Assembly: GCA_002794705.1 (NCBI GenBank)
Contig: PGTK01000001.1
Location: forward strand, 248,001-312,000
Reading direction: 5' to 3'
Source: Candidatus Thermofonsia Clade 1 bacterium
GTDB lineage: Bacteria; Chloroflexota; Anaerolineae; Aggregatilineales; UBA2796
DNA: 64,000 nucleotides
Below the pieces are notes generated by a model. The model did no database searches. It saw only the letters and a program-made list of their open reading frames with translations, and had not been told where the DNA came from. Of the stretch, positions 43,923 through 51,956 are shown piece after piece. Made by a program: the position numbers and the translations under genes. The first letter of the stretch is position 1. Each line of letters begins with the position of its first letter.

Positions 43923-44401
43923 CGCAAGTCCCTCTTTTGGAATAAATTGTGAACCCTGCTTATGTCTATAATACCGCAGATGGGGCAGCGATGTTGCGCT
44001 CCCTGCCCTACGCCTCGCCTTCGCTTAGCGCGACCGCTTGCGCGCTTGCTCGCAGAGCCGACTCGTCAATTTGACGCTCTAGCGCTACTGCGCTGCTGCA
44101 GAGCCTGCTGCGTGAGCAATGCTTGTGCAGATCGAGCAAGGTCTGGACAGTGCAACGATCTAATTGTGCCTAGCACACTCACGGGATATTATCCAAGTCA
44201 AGTGCCTTGACAGGAACGCGCTCAGTCACCGCATCATCAATTGAAGCTGCAGGTTGATGCTCTCATCGGTCTCGGCTTCCGTTCATACCAGTGCTGATCC
44301 TGCCCACATTGGCAAGGAACATTGAAAAGGCGGGGTTAAATAAAAGTTTGGCTCACGTTGTGACGTGAGCCTAGCAATCAATCAGTGCAGAGAAATGCAA
44401 G
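43923..44401. other. Gene-free interval with possible gene relic
   Basis: 479 bp between two minus-strand genes. The end near 43923-43980 should hold the promoter of the LivJ-type gene (TATTAT near 43970 on the minus strand). Elsewhere short minus-strand frames read like protein in pieces: ALERQIDESALRASAQAVAL ending at a TAG at 44008-44010, and DLARSAQALLTQQALQQ just upstream in another frame. This could be a frameshifted remnant, but no family is recognised. A terminator lies at 44350-44371. Confidence 0.3.
44350..44371 (-). terminator. Terminator of the receiver-protein pair
   Basis: GGCTCACGT (44350-44358) pairs perfectly with ACGTGAGCC (44363-44371) around a 4-nt loop; on the minus strand AAACTTTTATTT follows. 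It is 30 nt past the stop of the last receiver gene. Confidence 0.65.
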
Positions 44402-44767
44402 TTAGCTGAGAAAACGAGCGATTGTCTGAAGCAACTCAGTGCGATTGATCGGCTTTTGCATGTACTCATCGCAGCCGGATGCCATGATGCGCTCACGGTC
44501 GCCTTTCATGGCGGCAGCAGTCAGTGCAATGATCGGAATGTGCTTGAGGTCAGAGCTTTTCAGGATCGCCGTAGCTTCCATGCCGTCCATGCCCGCCATG
44601 TTGATATCCATTAGGATCAGGTCGGGCACCTCGCGCTTGGCGACGGCAATGCCTGTCAAGCCATCTTCCGCCTCGATCACCTCATAGCCCGCTGCGGTGA
44701 GAATCTTGCGCACCAAGCGCCGATTCTGAAAGTTATCCTCAATGTAGAGAATCCGCCTTGCCGACAT
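44402..44767 (-). CDS. Stand-alone receiver-domain protein (CheY-like)
   Basis: 121 residues, a single receiver domain with no output domain. ILYIEDNFQNRRLVRKIL carries the acidic patch, the phospho-acceptor Asp is in LILMDINMAGMDG, Thr in IIALTAAAMKGD and Lys in YMQKPI. The start overlaps the previous receiver gene by 29 bp. Such proteins are usually phosphorylated by hybrid kinases elsewhere; no kinase is near. Confidence 0.88.
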   Translation of the reverse strand: MSARRILYIEDNFQNRRLVRKILTAAGYEVIEAEDGLTGIAVAKREVPDLILMDINMAGMDGMEATAILKSSDLKHIPIIALTAAAMKGDRERIMASGCDEYMQKPINRTELLQTIARFLS

Positions 44768-45149
44768 GCGTTTTTCCCTCTTTGTGTTGCGTCATAATTT
44801 GGCGTAGTTGCTCTGGAAAAGTGCGTGTGTCAATCGGTTTGCTGATAAAAGCATCGCAGCCGAAGGCAAGCGCAAGGCGCTTGGCGCGAGCGCTGCACTC
44901 TGCCGTGAAAGCGACAATCGGCAGGTGCTTTGACTCAGCCGAGCCGCGCAGCCGCGAGACCACCACCTTGCCCTCTAAATCGGGCAAATCCATATCCACA
45001 AGGATGATCTCCGGACTGAGCTCGCGGGCGAGGCGCAGGCCCGTTAGACCGTTTGGGGCGTGGTGGACTTCAAAGCCGTGCGGCGCTAGAACTTTGGCAA
45101 CCATGCGCGCCGCATTGTGATCGTCCTCAATCAACAGTAGCGTGACCAT
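44739..45149 (-). CDS. Stand-alone receiver-domain protein (CheY-like)
   Basis: 136 residues with one receiver domain: LLIEDDHNAARMVAKVL, phospho-acceptor Asp in IILVDMDLPDLEG, and Lys in FISKPIDTRTF. It precedes and overlaps the second receiver gene, so both are made together. The first and second receivers differ enough (MDLPDLEG versus MAGMDG) to suggest separate partners. Confidence 0.88.
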   Translation of the reverse strand: MVTLLLIEDDHNAARMVAKVLAPHGFEVHHAPNGLTGLRLARELSPEIILVDMDLPDLEGKVVVSRLRGSAESKHLPIVAFTAECSARAKRLALAFGCDAFISKPIDTRTFPEQLRQIMTQHKEGKTHVGKADSLH

Positions 45150-45230
45150 CGTAGAACTGGTTTCCTCTCATCTCAACACCTGTGGCGCCGTTGCTGCGGT
45201 CACGTTGAACGTATAGCAGGCTCACTTTGC

Positions 45231-45236
45231 ATTATA
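45231..45236 (-). promoter_or_regulatory. Consensus -10 close to the receiver-protein operon
   Basis: TATAAT on the minus strand, about 80 nt upstream of the first receiver gene; no good -35. It may be an alternative to the promoter at 45329-45357. Confidence 0.35.
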
Positions 45237-45328
45237 CGCGCAAAATAACGCTCAGCTCTCGCCGCCATATAACGGTCTTCTCTCAAAAAGATCGGTAAGA
45301 TGCCGTGTTATATATTCATTTTTTCACA

Positions 45329-45357
45329 AGGGTAGGATAAAAAGATAACGTTGTCAA
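45329..45357 (-). promoter_or_regulatory. Promoter-like pair upstream of the receiver-protein operon
   Basis: On the minus strand -35 TTGACA (45352-45357) and -10-like TACCCT (45329-45334) with 17-nt spacing, in a notably AT-rich 227-bp gap. The predicted leader is about 170 nt. Confidence 0.4.
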
Positions 45358-45376
45358 CAAAAATTCCATTAACAGT

Positions 45377-46342
45377 TTATGAAGAACATAAAAAGTCTTT
45401 ATTTGTCAAAAATTCATGAATGCGCGCATTGACCTGTTCAGCGGCATCGTAAATGGCTGCGTGCCCCACATTGGGCAGGATTTCGGCGTGTATGTTCGGG
45501 ATGTAGCGTTTGGCGCGCCGCACTGCCTTGCCTGAATCGAAAATGCCTTCGTACTGCCCAACTAGGAGCAAAGTCGGGACGCGCACGCGCCGCAACACAC
45601 GGCTCGGCTCGCCGCGCACAAACTTGATCAGGGCGCGTGTGCCGCGCAAGACCTCACGGAGGGTCGGTTTGGCGCTCATGCCTGCCAGCGCACCTGCATT
45701 GTAGTGCTTCACAACCAGACTGAGCGCATAGAAGACCTCACGGTTGAATTTCAGGTTGCTGCGCGGCGGCACAAAGACCATGCGCATCAGGCGCTGACCG
45801 AAATACGTCGGATCGTTGCGCAGATTCAGCACCAGCGGCACGCCGCTGCGCCAATAGATACGGAAGGGCGCAATGCCCACAGGACTGAGCAAAATGGCGT
45901 GGCTGACTCGCTCTGGGGCAAAGGCGGCAAAGCGCAAGACCATCCAGCCGCCCAAGCAGGTGCCTGCTAGAGCTGCCCGCTGCAGCGCCAGCCCGTCTAG
46001 CACGTCCTGCAGCCACCAAGACCAGCCGTCATCTAGCAGGCTAGGCGGCGTAGTGGCGCTCCTGCCCGGCTGACCCACACAATCAGGCGCATACAGGCGA
46101 TAGCGATCCGCCAAGCCTTCGATCTGTTGCCGCCATAGCGGCGATCCCGCGCCATAGCCGTGAATCAGGACTAGCGGCGGCGCGGACTCAGCGCCTGCGC
46201 AGATCACGTGCGTCTGACCGAAACGAGTTGGAATGTAGCGCGTCGTGATCGGCACGCGGAAGGCGCTCAGCGCCTCATCGTACCACTTTTCTAGCACGGC
46301 ATAGCCTTCAGGTGAGCGATAGAGAAACGGATCGTAGGGCAT
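45377..46342 (-). CDS. Alpha/beta hydrolase with Cys in the nucleophile position
   Basis: Protein of 321 residues with the alpha/beta-hydrolase core: LVLIHGYGAGSPLW (oxyanion region), YAPDCVGQPGRSATTPPSLLDDG, the nucleophile elbow AGTCLGGWM, an acidic position in LLVGQYEGIFD and the His in LPNVGHAAIYD. The elbow residue is Cys129 (codon TGC at 45956-45958) instead of Ser. In dienelactone hydrolases a Cys also serves here, so activity may persist with narrower chemistry. No signal peptide; substrate unknown. Its neighbours give no hint. Confidence 0.8.
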   Translation of the reverse strand: MPYDPFLYRSPEGYAVLEKWYDEALSAFRVPITTRYIPTRFGQTHVICAGAESAPPLVLIHGYGAGSPLWRQQIEGLADRYRLYAPDCVGQPGRSATTPPSLLDDGWSWWLQDVLDGLALQRAALAGTCLGGWMVLRFAAFAPERVSHAILLSPVGIAPFRIYWRSGVPLVLNLRNDPTYFGQRLMRMVFVPPRSNLKFNREVFYALSLVVKHYNAGALAGMSAKPTLREVLRGTRALIKFVRGEPSRVLRRVRVPTLLLVGQYEGIFDSGKAVRRAKRYIPNIHAEILPNVGHAAIYDAAEQVNARIHEFLTNKDFLCSS

Positions 46343-46413
46343 AGGGTTGTGATCGAATAAGTCTCAGCTTACGCTAGAAATTAGCCTTTGGGACTGTCAC
46401 AAGCGCTTAGTTT

Positions 46414-46425
46414 AGACTATAGTCT
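46414..46425. promoter_or_regulatory. Perfect 12-bp palindrome upstream of the sulfur cluster
   Basis: AGACTATAGTCT is fully self-complementary and lies 49 nt upstream of the first rhodanese gene, at or near its promoter. It could bind a sulfide- or persulfide-responsive repressor, but no such gene is in the window. Confidence 0.3.
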
Positions 46426-46474
46426 TGCGCAGAAAACGGCATCTCAACACAGGTAAATGTATCAGGAGTGGCTA

Positions 46475-46945
46475 ATGAGTAGCAAAAAGCGCCGTCCGAG
46501 CAAGGCACAGCCGCAGTCCAAAGGCAACGCGCTGATCGTGCTGGGCGTGGGCATTCTGGTGATTGTAGCACCGCTCGTAGTAGGCGGTATGGCAGCTGCC
46601 AGTCCTGATACGCCGACTGTGGGCGCGGCCGCGATGCGCGGCGGCTTGATCAGCCCGGCGGAGTATGTAGCGCAGTTCAGCGACGTGCCGCACTTGCTCT
46701 TGGACGTGCGCACAGTCGGCGAGTTTCAGAGCGGACACATCGCGGGCGCAGCGAATATCCCAGTAGAGGAACTCTCGCGGCGCCTTGCTGAAGTGCCAAA
46801 AGACGTGCCAATTGTGCTGTATTGTCGCAGCGGCAATCGCAGCGCCCATGCAGCGCGCATTCTGCGCAGCGTAGGCTACGAGGTGGTGTACGATCTGGGT
46901 GGACTCATCGCCTGGCAGGCGCGGGGCTATCCCATTCAACGCTAA
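46475..46945 (+). CDS. Membrane-anchored rhodanese-domain protein
   Basis: 156 residues: a basic N-terminus, one transmembrane helix at about 18-42 (ALIVLGVGILVIVAPLVVGG), then a single rhodanese domain (about 55-156). The active-site loop is VLYCRSGNRSAHAAR with catalytic Cys (CxxGxR type). It carries sulfane sulfur from thiosulfate or persulfides to acceptors, here probably outside the membrane. AGGAG is 8 nt before the ATG at 46475; the frame extends upstream to 46457 with no better site. Confidence 0.88.
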   Translation: MSSKKRRPSKAQPQSKGNALIVLGVGILVIVAPLVVGGMAAASPDTPTVGAAAMRGGLISPAEYVAQFSDVPHLLLDVRTVGEFQSGHIAGAANIPVEELSRRLAEVPKDVPIVLYCRSGNRSAHAARILRSVGYEVVYDLGGLIAWQARGYPIQR

Positions 46946-46972
46946 GCCAAGCAGGGAGAGGAACGGTTGATC

Positions 46973-47317
46973 ATGAGCTTTCTATTCGGTCGCAGACAAG
47001 AGGCATACGGCAATTTGAGCGTGCAAGAGTACCGTCAGCGCTACTATGAGCCAGAGACGGATCACGTCTTGGTGGACGTGCGCACAGTGGGCGAATTCTT
47101 GAGCGGACATATCCCAAATGCGCTGAACATCCCGCTCGATCAGCTCTCGCGTCGCCTTGGCGAGATTCCCCAGGGCAAGCCTGTGATTGTGGTGTGCGCC
47201 AGCGGCAATCGCAGCAGAACGGGCGCGGATATCCTTGTGCGCGGCGGCTACACAGAGGTTTACAATCTCAAAGGTGGCACAATGGCTTGGATGATGAGCG
47301 GAGGAAAGGTGGAATAA
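46973..47317 (+). CDS. Single-domain rhodanese
   Basis: 114 residues, cytoplasmic. LVDVRTVGEFLSGHIPNALN and the active-site VIVVCASGNRSRTGADIL are visible. A TTG at 46967 (after GGAGAGGAACGG) is an alternative start two codons upstream. It is 27 nt after the first rhodanese gene and 2 nt before the MBL-rhodanese gene, in a tight operon. Confidence 0.88.
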   Translation: MSFLFGRRQEAYGNLSVQEYRQRYYEPETDHVLVDVRTVGEFLSGHIPNALNIPLDQLSRRLGEIPQGKPVIVVCASGNRSRTGADILVRGGYTEVYNLKGGTMAWMMSGGKVE

Positions 47318-47319
47318 CC

Positions 47320-48741
47320 ATGCTGATCAAATATTTTTACGATGAGCGTCTAGCGCAAGCTTCCTACCTAGTCGGTTGCGCAGCAACGGGCGAGGCATTG
47401 GTGATCGATCCAGAGCGCGACGTGGAGAAGTACATAACAACAGCGGCAGCGCACGGTCTGCGCATCACGCACGTCACTGAGACGCATATTCACGCCGATT
47501 TTGTCAGCGGCGCTCGTGAGCTGGCTGCACTGACAGACGCCACACTTTACCTGAGCGATATGGGGACGCCTGAGTGGAAGTACACTTACGCAGACTCAGC
47601 TAACGCTGTGCTGGTGCGCGATGGCGATTGGTGGATGGTCGGCAATGTGAAGGTCGAGGTGCTGCACACGCCCGGTCATACGCCTGAGCATATCAGCTTC
47701 ATGATCACTGATACAGCTGTTGCCAACAAGCCGTTCGGCGTCTTCACGGGCGACTTCCTGTTCGTAGGCGATGTTGGGCGCCCTGATTTGCTAGAAGAAG
47801 CTGCTGGCATGATCGGCACGAAGGAAATTGGCGCACGGCAGCAATTCGCCACAGTGCAGCGTTTCAAGCAACTGCCCGATTACCTACAAATCTTTCCGGG
47901 TCACGGCGCAGGCAGCGCTTGCGGCAAAGCATTGGGCGCCGTGCCCACCACGACGCTCGGCTATGAGAAACTGTTCAATCCCGCCTTCCAGTTTGAGGAT
48001 GAGGCGGCATTTATAACATGGTTGCTAGAGGGTCAGCCTGAGGCGCCGCGCTACTTCGCGCAGATGAAGCACGTCAACAAGCACGGACCTGCCTTGCGCA
48101 GCGAGTTGCCCATCCCGCAGCGCTTAAGCCGCGCTGAGCTGGAGGCACTGATCGCTGAAGGCGCCTTCGTAGCAGATTTCCGCTCTGAAGAGGCGTTCCG
48201 CAAGGCACACCTGCCCAAGACAGTCAGCATCCCTGCTACGAGCCAGAGCTTCAGCACATACGTCGGCTGGTTTGTGGACTATAACAAGCCGTTCTACTTC
48301 GTGACGGAGCGCGACTCAGACGTGCCAGAGCTGCTGAACGCGCTACGTGCCATTGGCGTGGATGACGTGCGCGGCTACCTCACAGCCGATGCCTTGCAAG
48401 GGCAGACGGACTCCTTGCCGCTGATTGACGCTGATAGCCTAGTGGCACGCCTAGGTGAGGTCTTTTTGCTGGACGTGCGCGGCGCGACTGAGTACGCCGA
48501 GCTGCACATCAGCGGCGCACGGAACATCCCTGTGGGGCACTTGCCGCGCCGCCTTGCCGAAGTACCGCACGATAAACCGATTGTGGTCTATTGTGCCAGC
48601 GGCTATCGTTCGCAAGTTGCAGCGAGCTGGTTGCGCGCTCAGGGCTACACACAGGCGCTGAATTTGCCTGAGAGCAAGGCGTTGTGGTCGCGGCGACTGC
48701 CCACTGAGCGCGGTGCAGCGCAGATGGAGAAAGCGCTGTGA
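47320..48741 (+). CDS. Persulfide-dioxygenase-like MBL-fold protein with two rhodanese domains
   Basis: 473 residues. The N-terminal metallo-beta-lactamase domain (about 1-240) is of the ETHE1/CstB type: THIHADFVSGARELA, VLHTPGHTPEHISFM, FTGDFLFVGDVGRPDL and FPGHGAGSACGKAL hold the expected iron ligands. The first rhodanese domain (about 270-360) lacks the catalytic Cys (FYFVTERDSD); the second (about 375-470) has VYCASGYRSQVA. Such proteins oxidise persulfide to sulfite and transfer sulfur. The open frame reaches upstream to 47194, but similarity starts at the ATG at 47320 and AAGGTGG precedes it. Confidence 0.9.
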   Translation: MLIKYFYDERLAQASYLVGCAATGEALVIDPERDVEKYITTAAAHGLRITHVTETHIHADFVSGARELAALTDATLYLSDMGTPEWKYTYADSANAVLVRDGDWWMVGNVKVEVLHTPGHTPEHISFMITDTAVANKPFGVFTGDFLFVGDVGRPDLLEEAAGMIGTKEIGARQQFATVQRFKQLPDYLQIFPGHGAGSACGKALGAVPTTTLGYEKLFNPAFQFEDEAAFITWLLEGQPEAPRYFAQMKHVNKHGPALRSELPIPQRLSRAELEALIAEGAFVADFRSEEAFRKAHLPKTVSIPATSQSFSTYVGWFVDYNKPFYFVTERDSDVPELLNALRAIGVDDVRGYLTADALQGQTDSLPLIDADSLVARLGEVFLLDVRGATEYAELHISGARNIPVGHLPRRLAEVPHDKPIVVYCASGYRSQVAASWLRAQGYTQALNLPESKALWSRRLPTERGAAQMEKAL

Positions 48742-49499
48742 GCCTTGAGAGCCTTCTGCTCAACGGCGTGTTAGGTCTGGTGATCGGGCTGACGCTGGGC
48801 TTGCTGGGCGGCGGCGGCTCGATCCTGACCGTGCCGATGCTCGTCTATCTTGTCGGACAGACGCCTCAAGCGGCTGTGATGGCGTCTTTGGTCATTGTCG
48901 GCGCCAATAGCGCGCTCGGCGTGCTGTTTCATCGGGCAAACGGCGCAGTCAATTGGCCGATCGCTCTGCTGTTTGGCGGCGTGGGCATGGTGTTCGCCTA
49001 CCTTGCTGCCAATTTCTCCAAATTTTTCCCTTCAGAGGCACTGATGATCGCTTTCGCCTTGCTGATGCTAGTAGTCGGGACGCTGATGCTGCGCAAGAAA
49101 GGCGAGTCTGGTGCGGAACAGACAGAGCTGTGCTGGCGCAAGGTGCTGATCGGCGGGGCGGCTGTCGGCGCGTTGACGGGCTTTCTGGGCGTGGGCGGCG
49201 GCTTCCTGATCGTGCCCGCACTGGTCATGCTGGTCGGTTTACCAATGAAGCAAGCCGTCGGCACTTCGCTTGTGATCATCACTATGAACAGCGCGGCGGG
49301 TCTGCTCGGTCACTTGGGCGAGACAGCGCTTGATTTCGGCATGATCGCAGTCTTTGTGGCTTCAGGCTTGCTTGGCACGTTCATCGGCGCCCGCCTGACG
49401 CGCTGGCTGAAGCCTGAGCAGCTGCGCCAAGCCTTTGCTCTGTTCGTGATCGGCTTGGCAGCTGTGCTGCTGATGGATAACCTGAGCAAGCTGCTCTAA
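48738..49499 (+). CDS. TauE/SafE-family sulfite/sulfonate exporter
   Basis: 253 residues, seven to eight hydrophobic helices. The duplicated family motif is seen as [21 protein letters not shown] near the start and [20 protein letters not shown] in the middle. The start is GTG at 48738, overlapping the stop of the persulfide dioxygenase gene, so translation is coupled. Likely exports sulfite made by the upstream enzyme. Confidence 0.88.
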   Translation: MSLESLLLNGVLGLVIGLTLGLLGGGGSILTVPMLVYLVGQTPQAAVMASLVIVGANSALGVLFHRANGAVNWPIALLFGGVGMVFAYLAANFSKFFPSEALMIAFALLMLVVGTLMLRKKGESGAEQTELCWRKVLIGGAAVGALTGFLGVGGGFLIVPALVMLVGLPMKQAVGTSLVIITMNSAAGLLGHLGETALDFGMIAVFVASGLLGTFIGARLTRWLKPEQLRQAFALFVIGLAAVLLMDNLSKLL

Positions 49500-50866
49500 C
49501 GCGCCTTCAGGCGCACTTGTGGCGTACCCTCAGAGGCGGGGAATAGCTCTGGCAGGAGCTCTGGAACATACTGGGCGACCATCTCGGCGCTCAGTCCATT
49601 CTGGGCGCAAATCTCGCGGTATAGCACGGCGCTCAGGCGCTGTGTGCGCTGTTGGGTCTCGAAGTTGGTCTGATACAAGCCAAAGCTGTAGCGCGGATCG
49701 TAGCCCTCTGCCCATTCGAAGTTATCCAAAAGTGACCAGAAGAAATAGCCGCGCACGGGATAATTGAAGCCAAGCGCCTTCCACAGGGCGCGCACGCTCT
49801 GCGCGATCCATTGGCGGCGCAAGGTATCTTCAGGGTCAGGCACGCCGCTCTCCGTGACGTAAATCGGCTTGCCGCAGCGCTTGTAGAGCCGCTCAATCAC
49901 GCCGAACAGGTTCTGCGGCACGAGCCCGCCCCAGTCCTTCGGTCCGACGGGTACGCCTTTCGGTTTCTCTGTGCCAATGGCGTTGCCCAGCTTGAGCGGA
50001 TTGAAGGTCGCAAGGCGCTCTTGATAGTACTGCACGCCGAGCCAGTCAAAGGCGCCCTTAGCCGCAGCGACCGTCACAGGGCGCGTGAAAGGCAGCTTGA
50101 AAACGCCTGTGAGCAGCGCGTCGTTAAAGGCGAGGTTCATCAGGCGATCAGCGGCTTGGGCGGCAAAGCGATTCCAGAAAGCAGGCGCCTTCGGCTGTAT
50201 GCCGATGTGATGGTGCGCATAGCCCACCTGACTATTCGGCTGCACTGACTTTATGGCATGATAAGCAGCAGCGTGCGCACGCAGCAAATTCGCAGCGACC
50301 TGCGCCATTGCCTTCATGCTCTTCATGCCCGGCGTCCAGTAGCCGAACAGGTAGCCCTGTGTGGCAAGCACCATTGGCTCGTTGATGGTACACCACAGCT
50401 GGCACAGGTCGCCCAAGCCTTCAACGGCGCGCCGCACAAAGCGCACAAAAAGCGACGGCGAGTCATCGTTCAGCCAGCCGCCGCGCTCCGCGAACCAGAT
50501 CGGGTTGGTGAAGTGGTGCAGCGTGACCATCGGCTTCATGCCGCGATCATGTAGCGCGACCAACATCTCGCGGTAGCGCCCAATGGCAGATTCGTCAAAC
50601 TGCCCTTCATTCGGCTCAATGCGGCTCCACGCAATGGAAATGCGCTGCGCGTTATTGCGCATGGTCGCCGCCCGATCAAAATCCTCAAGGAAACGCCCGC
50701 GCCACCACTCACAAGCGGCGCCGCTGCGCTGATTCTGATAAATCCTACCGACTCCCTCTTCCCACTGCGACCAGTCATCCACTGAGTCGCCTTCCACTTG
50801 GTGCGCAGCAGTCGCGCAGCCCAACAGGAAGCCGTCGGGCATTAAGAAAATAGCTTTGACGCTCAT
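49496..50866 (-). CDS. GH1 family beta-glucosidase/beta-glycosidase
   Basis: 456 residues, standard GH1 length. The acid/base Glu is in LWCTINEPMVLATQGYLFG and the nucleophile Glu in PIYVTESGVPDPED. GCATAAHQVEG near the start and ISIAWSRIEPNEGQFDE are the other GH1 signatures. No signal peptide, so it hydrolyses imported beta-glycosides in the cytoplasm. It overlaps the acetyltransferase gene by 4 nt and the convergent TauE gene by 4 nt. Confidence 0.92.
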   Translation of the reverse strand: MSVKAIFLMPDGFLLGCATAAHQVEGDSVDDWSQWEEGVGRIYQNQRSGAACEWWRGRFLEDFDRAATMRNNAQRISIAWSRIEPNEGQFDESAIGRYREMLVALHDRGMKPMVTLHHFTNPIWFAERGGWLNDDSPSLFVRFVRRAVEGLGDLCQLWCTINEPMVLATQGYLFGYWTPGMKSMKAMAQVAANLLRAHAAAYHAIKSVQPNSQVGYAHHHIGIQPKAPAFWNRFAAQAADRLMNLAFNDALLTGVFKLPFTRPVTVAAAKGAFDWLGVQYYQERLATFNPLKLGNAIGTEKPKGVPVGPKDWGGLVPQNLFGVIERLYKRCGKPIYVTESGVPDPEDTLRRQWIAQSVRALWKALGFNYPVRGYFFWSLLDNFEWAEGYDPRYSFGLYQTNFETQQRTQRLSAVLYREICAQNGLSAEMVAQYVPELLPELFPASEGTPQVRLKAR

Positions 50867-51606
50867 GGTTGTGCCGCCTTTCGGGCAGGATGCCCTAAGT
50901 AGAGCGCCTCAGCGAAAATTTGGCGGGCGCCAGTATCGCGGTAGCCGATGCTCTCCGCCAACTTGACCGACTCGGCGTTGCTCGGCTCAACCAAGTAGAT
51001 CGGCACGCGCCCGCTTGCGCGCACGCGCTCGGTACACGCCATGACCACGCTCCGTCCCCAGCCGCGCCCGCGCACCTCTGGATCAACATGCACGTAAATC
51101 TCGGCAAAGCCTGAGGACTGCCAATTGACGCCTGCCACAGCCCGATAGCCGCCATTGCTGATCTCCGCCATTGGCGTGCCGTTCGGCGCGGTCTTCAGGC
51201 GCACTAGCACATTGATCTCAGGCTTGAAGCGCGCTAAATCCAAAACGTAAATCGAGAGAATCCGTTCGTTGCTCAGCTGCAGACTGCCGCCGACCAAAGG
51301 CAACTGATTCAAGTTGCTGAAAAACAAGTATTGCCGCCCGGCTACCAGAACCTCTGCCATTAAATCGGCGGCGACCTCAGCATGGCGGCACTGCATCACC
51401 ACAAGCGGGCGGAATAGGTCAATCCCCGTCTGAAAACGCCCTACAAAGCCGAGAGGCGCACCGTCGGAGTCCGTGCGCAAGGCGAGTGTAGAGCGCTTGG
51501 GATCGTGATCGAGCGCATAGTAAGCCGTCGGCGCGTCCACTGGACTAGTCACGTCCAGCAGGGCGCTCAGGCGCGAACGTTGCTCACGCAGAGAGAGTGC
51601 CGCCAT
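50863..51606 (-). CDS. GNAT-family N-acetyltransferase
   Basis: 247 residues. The C-terminal half carries the GNAT acetyl-CoA site: EIYVHVDPEVRGRGWGRSVVMACTE (RxxGxG type) and a late SVKLAESIGYRDTGARQIF. The N-terminal half (about 1-120) looks like a second, degenerate GNAT-like domain. Substrate unknown. It lies 17 nt after the GlsB-type gene in the asnS operon. Confidence 0.8.
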   Translation of the reverse strand: MAALSLREQRSRLSALLDVTSPVDAPTAYYALDHDPKRSTLALRTDSDGAPLGFVGRFQTGIDLFRPLVVMQCRHAEVAADLMAEVLVAGRQYLFFSNLNQLPLVGGSLQLSNERILSIYVLDLARFKPEINVLVRLKTAPNGTPMAEISNGGYRAVAGVNWQSSGFAEIYVHVDPEVRGRGWGRSVVMACTERVRASGRVPIYLVEPSNAESVKLAESIGYRDTGARQIFAEALYLGHPARKAAQP

Positions 51607-51623
51607 ACTGCCCTAGCGTTCTA

Positions 51624-51935
51624 CTAACGCCGCCGATAGAAAAAGCCGTAGATGAACAAGACAATCGCTGAGCCAACAAACGCCACGATGATGTCAATCC
51701 AGCGAATGGTGATGCCGCCTTGCAAATTCTGCGGCACTTGGATGTTGAGCAAGCCGAAGAGAAAACCGCCCACAAAAGCGCCCAGCAAGCCGATAATCAG
51801 ACTCGGAATCAGCCCATAGAGCCTGCCGCGCGTGAGCAAACTCGCCAATGCGCCCGCGATCAAGCCGACGATCAGCCACGTGATCAGCGCCATCACGTCT
51901 ACGGTGAAAGCTGGGATAGTCACTTGCCCGTCCAT
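51624..51935 (-). CDS. GlsB/YeaQ/YmgE-family small membrane protein
   Basis: 103 residues with three predicted helices: LITWLIVGLIAGALASLL, LIPSLIIGLLGAFVGGFLFG and IIVAFVGSAIVLFIYGFFY. The motifs match the transglycosylase-associated (GlsB/YeaQ) stress-response family. AAAGGACAAG provides the ribosome site; the gene starts 21 nt after asnS. Function in the family is not established. Confidence 0.88.
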   Translation of the reverse strand: MDGQVTIPAFTVDVMALITWLIVGLIAGALASLLTRGRLYGLIPSLIIGLLGAFVGGFLFGLLNIQVPQNLQGGITIRWIDIIVAFVGSAIVLFIYGFFYRRR

Positions 51936-51956
51936 TCGGTCACTTGTCCTTTCAGA

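Noticed and set aside
47194..47319. N-terminal extension of the MBL-rhodanese protein
   Set aside because: This part is the end of the preceding rhodanese gene read in another frame.
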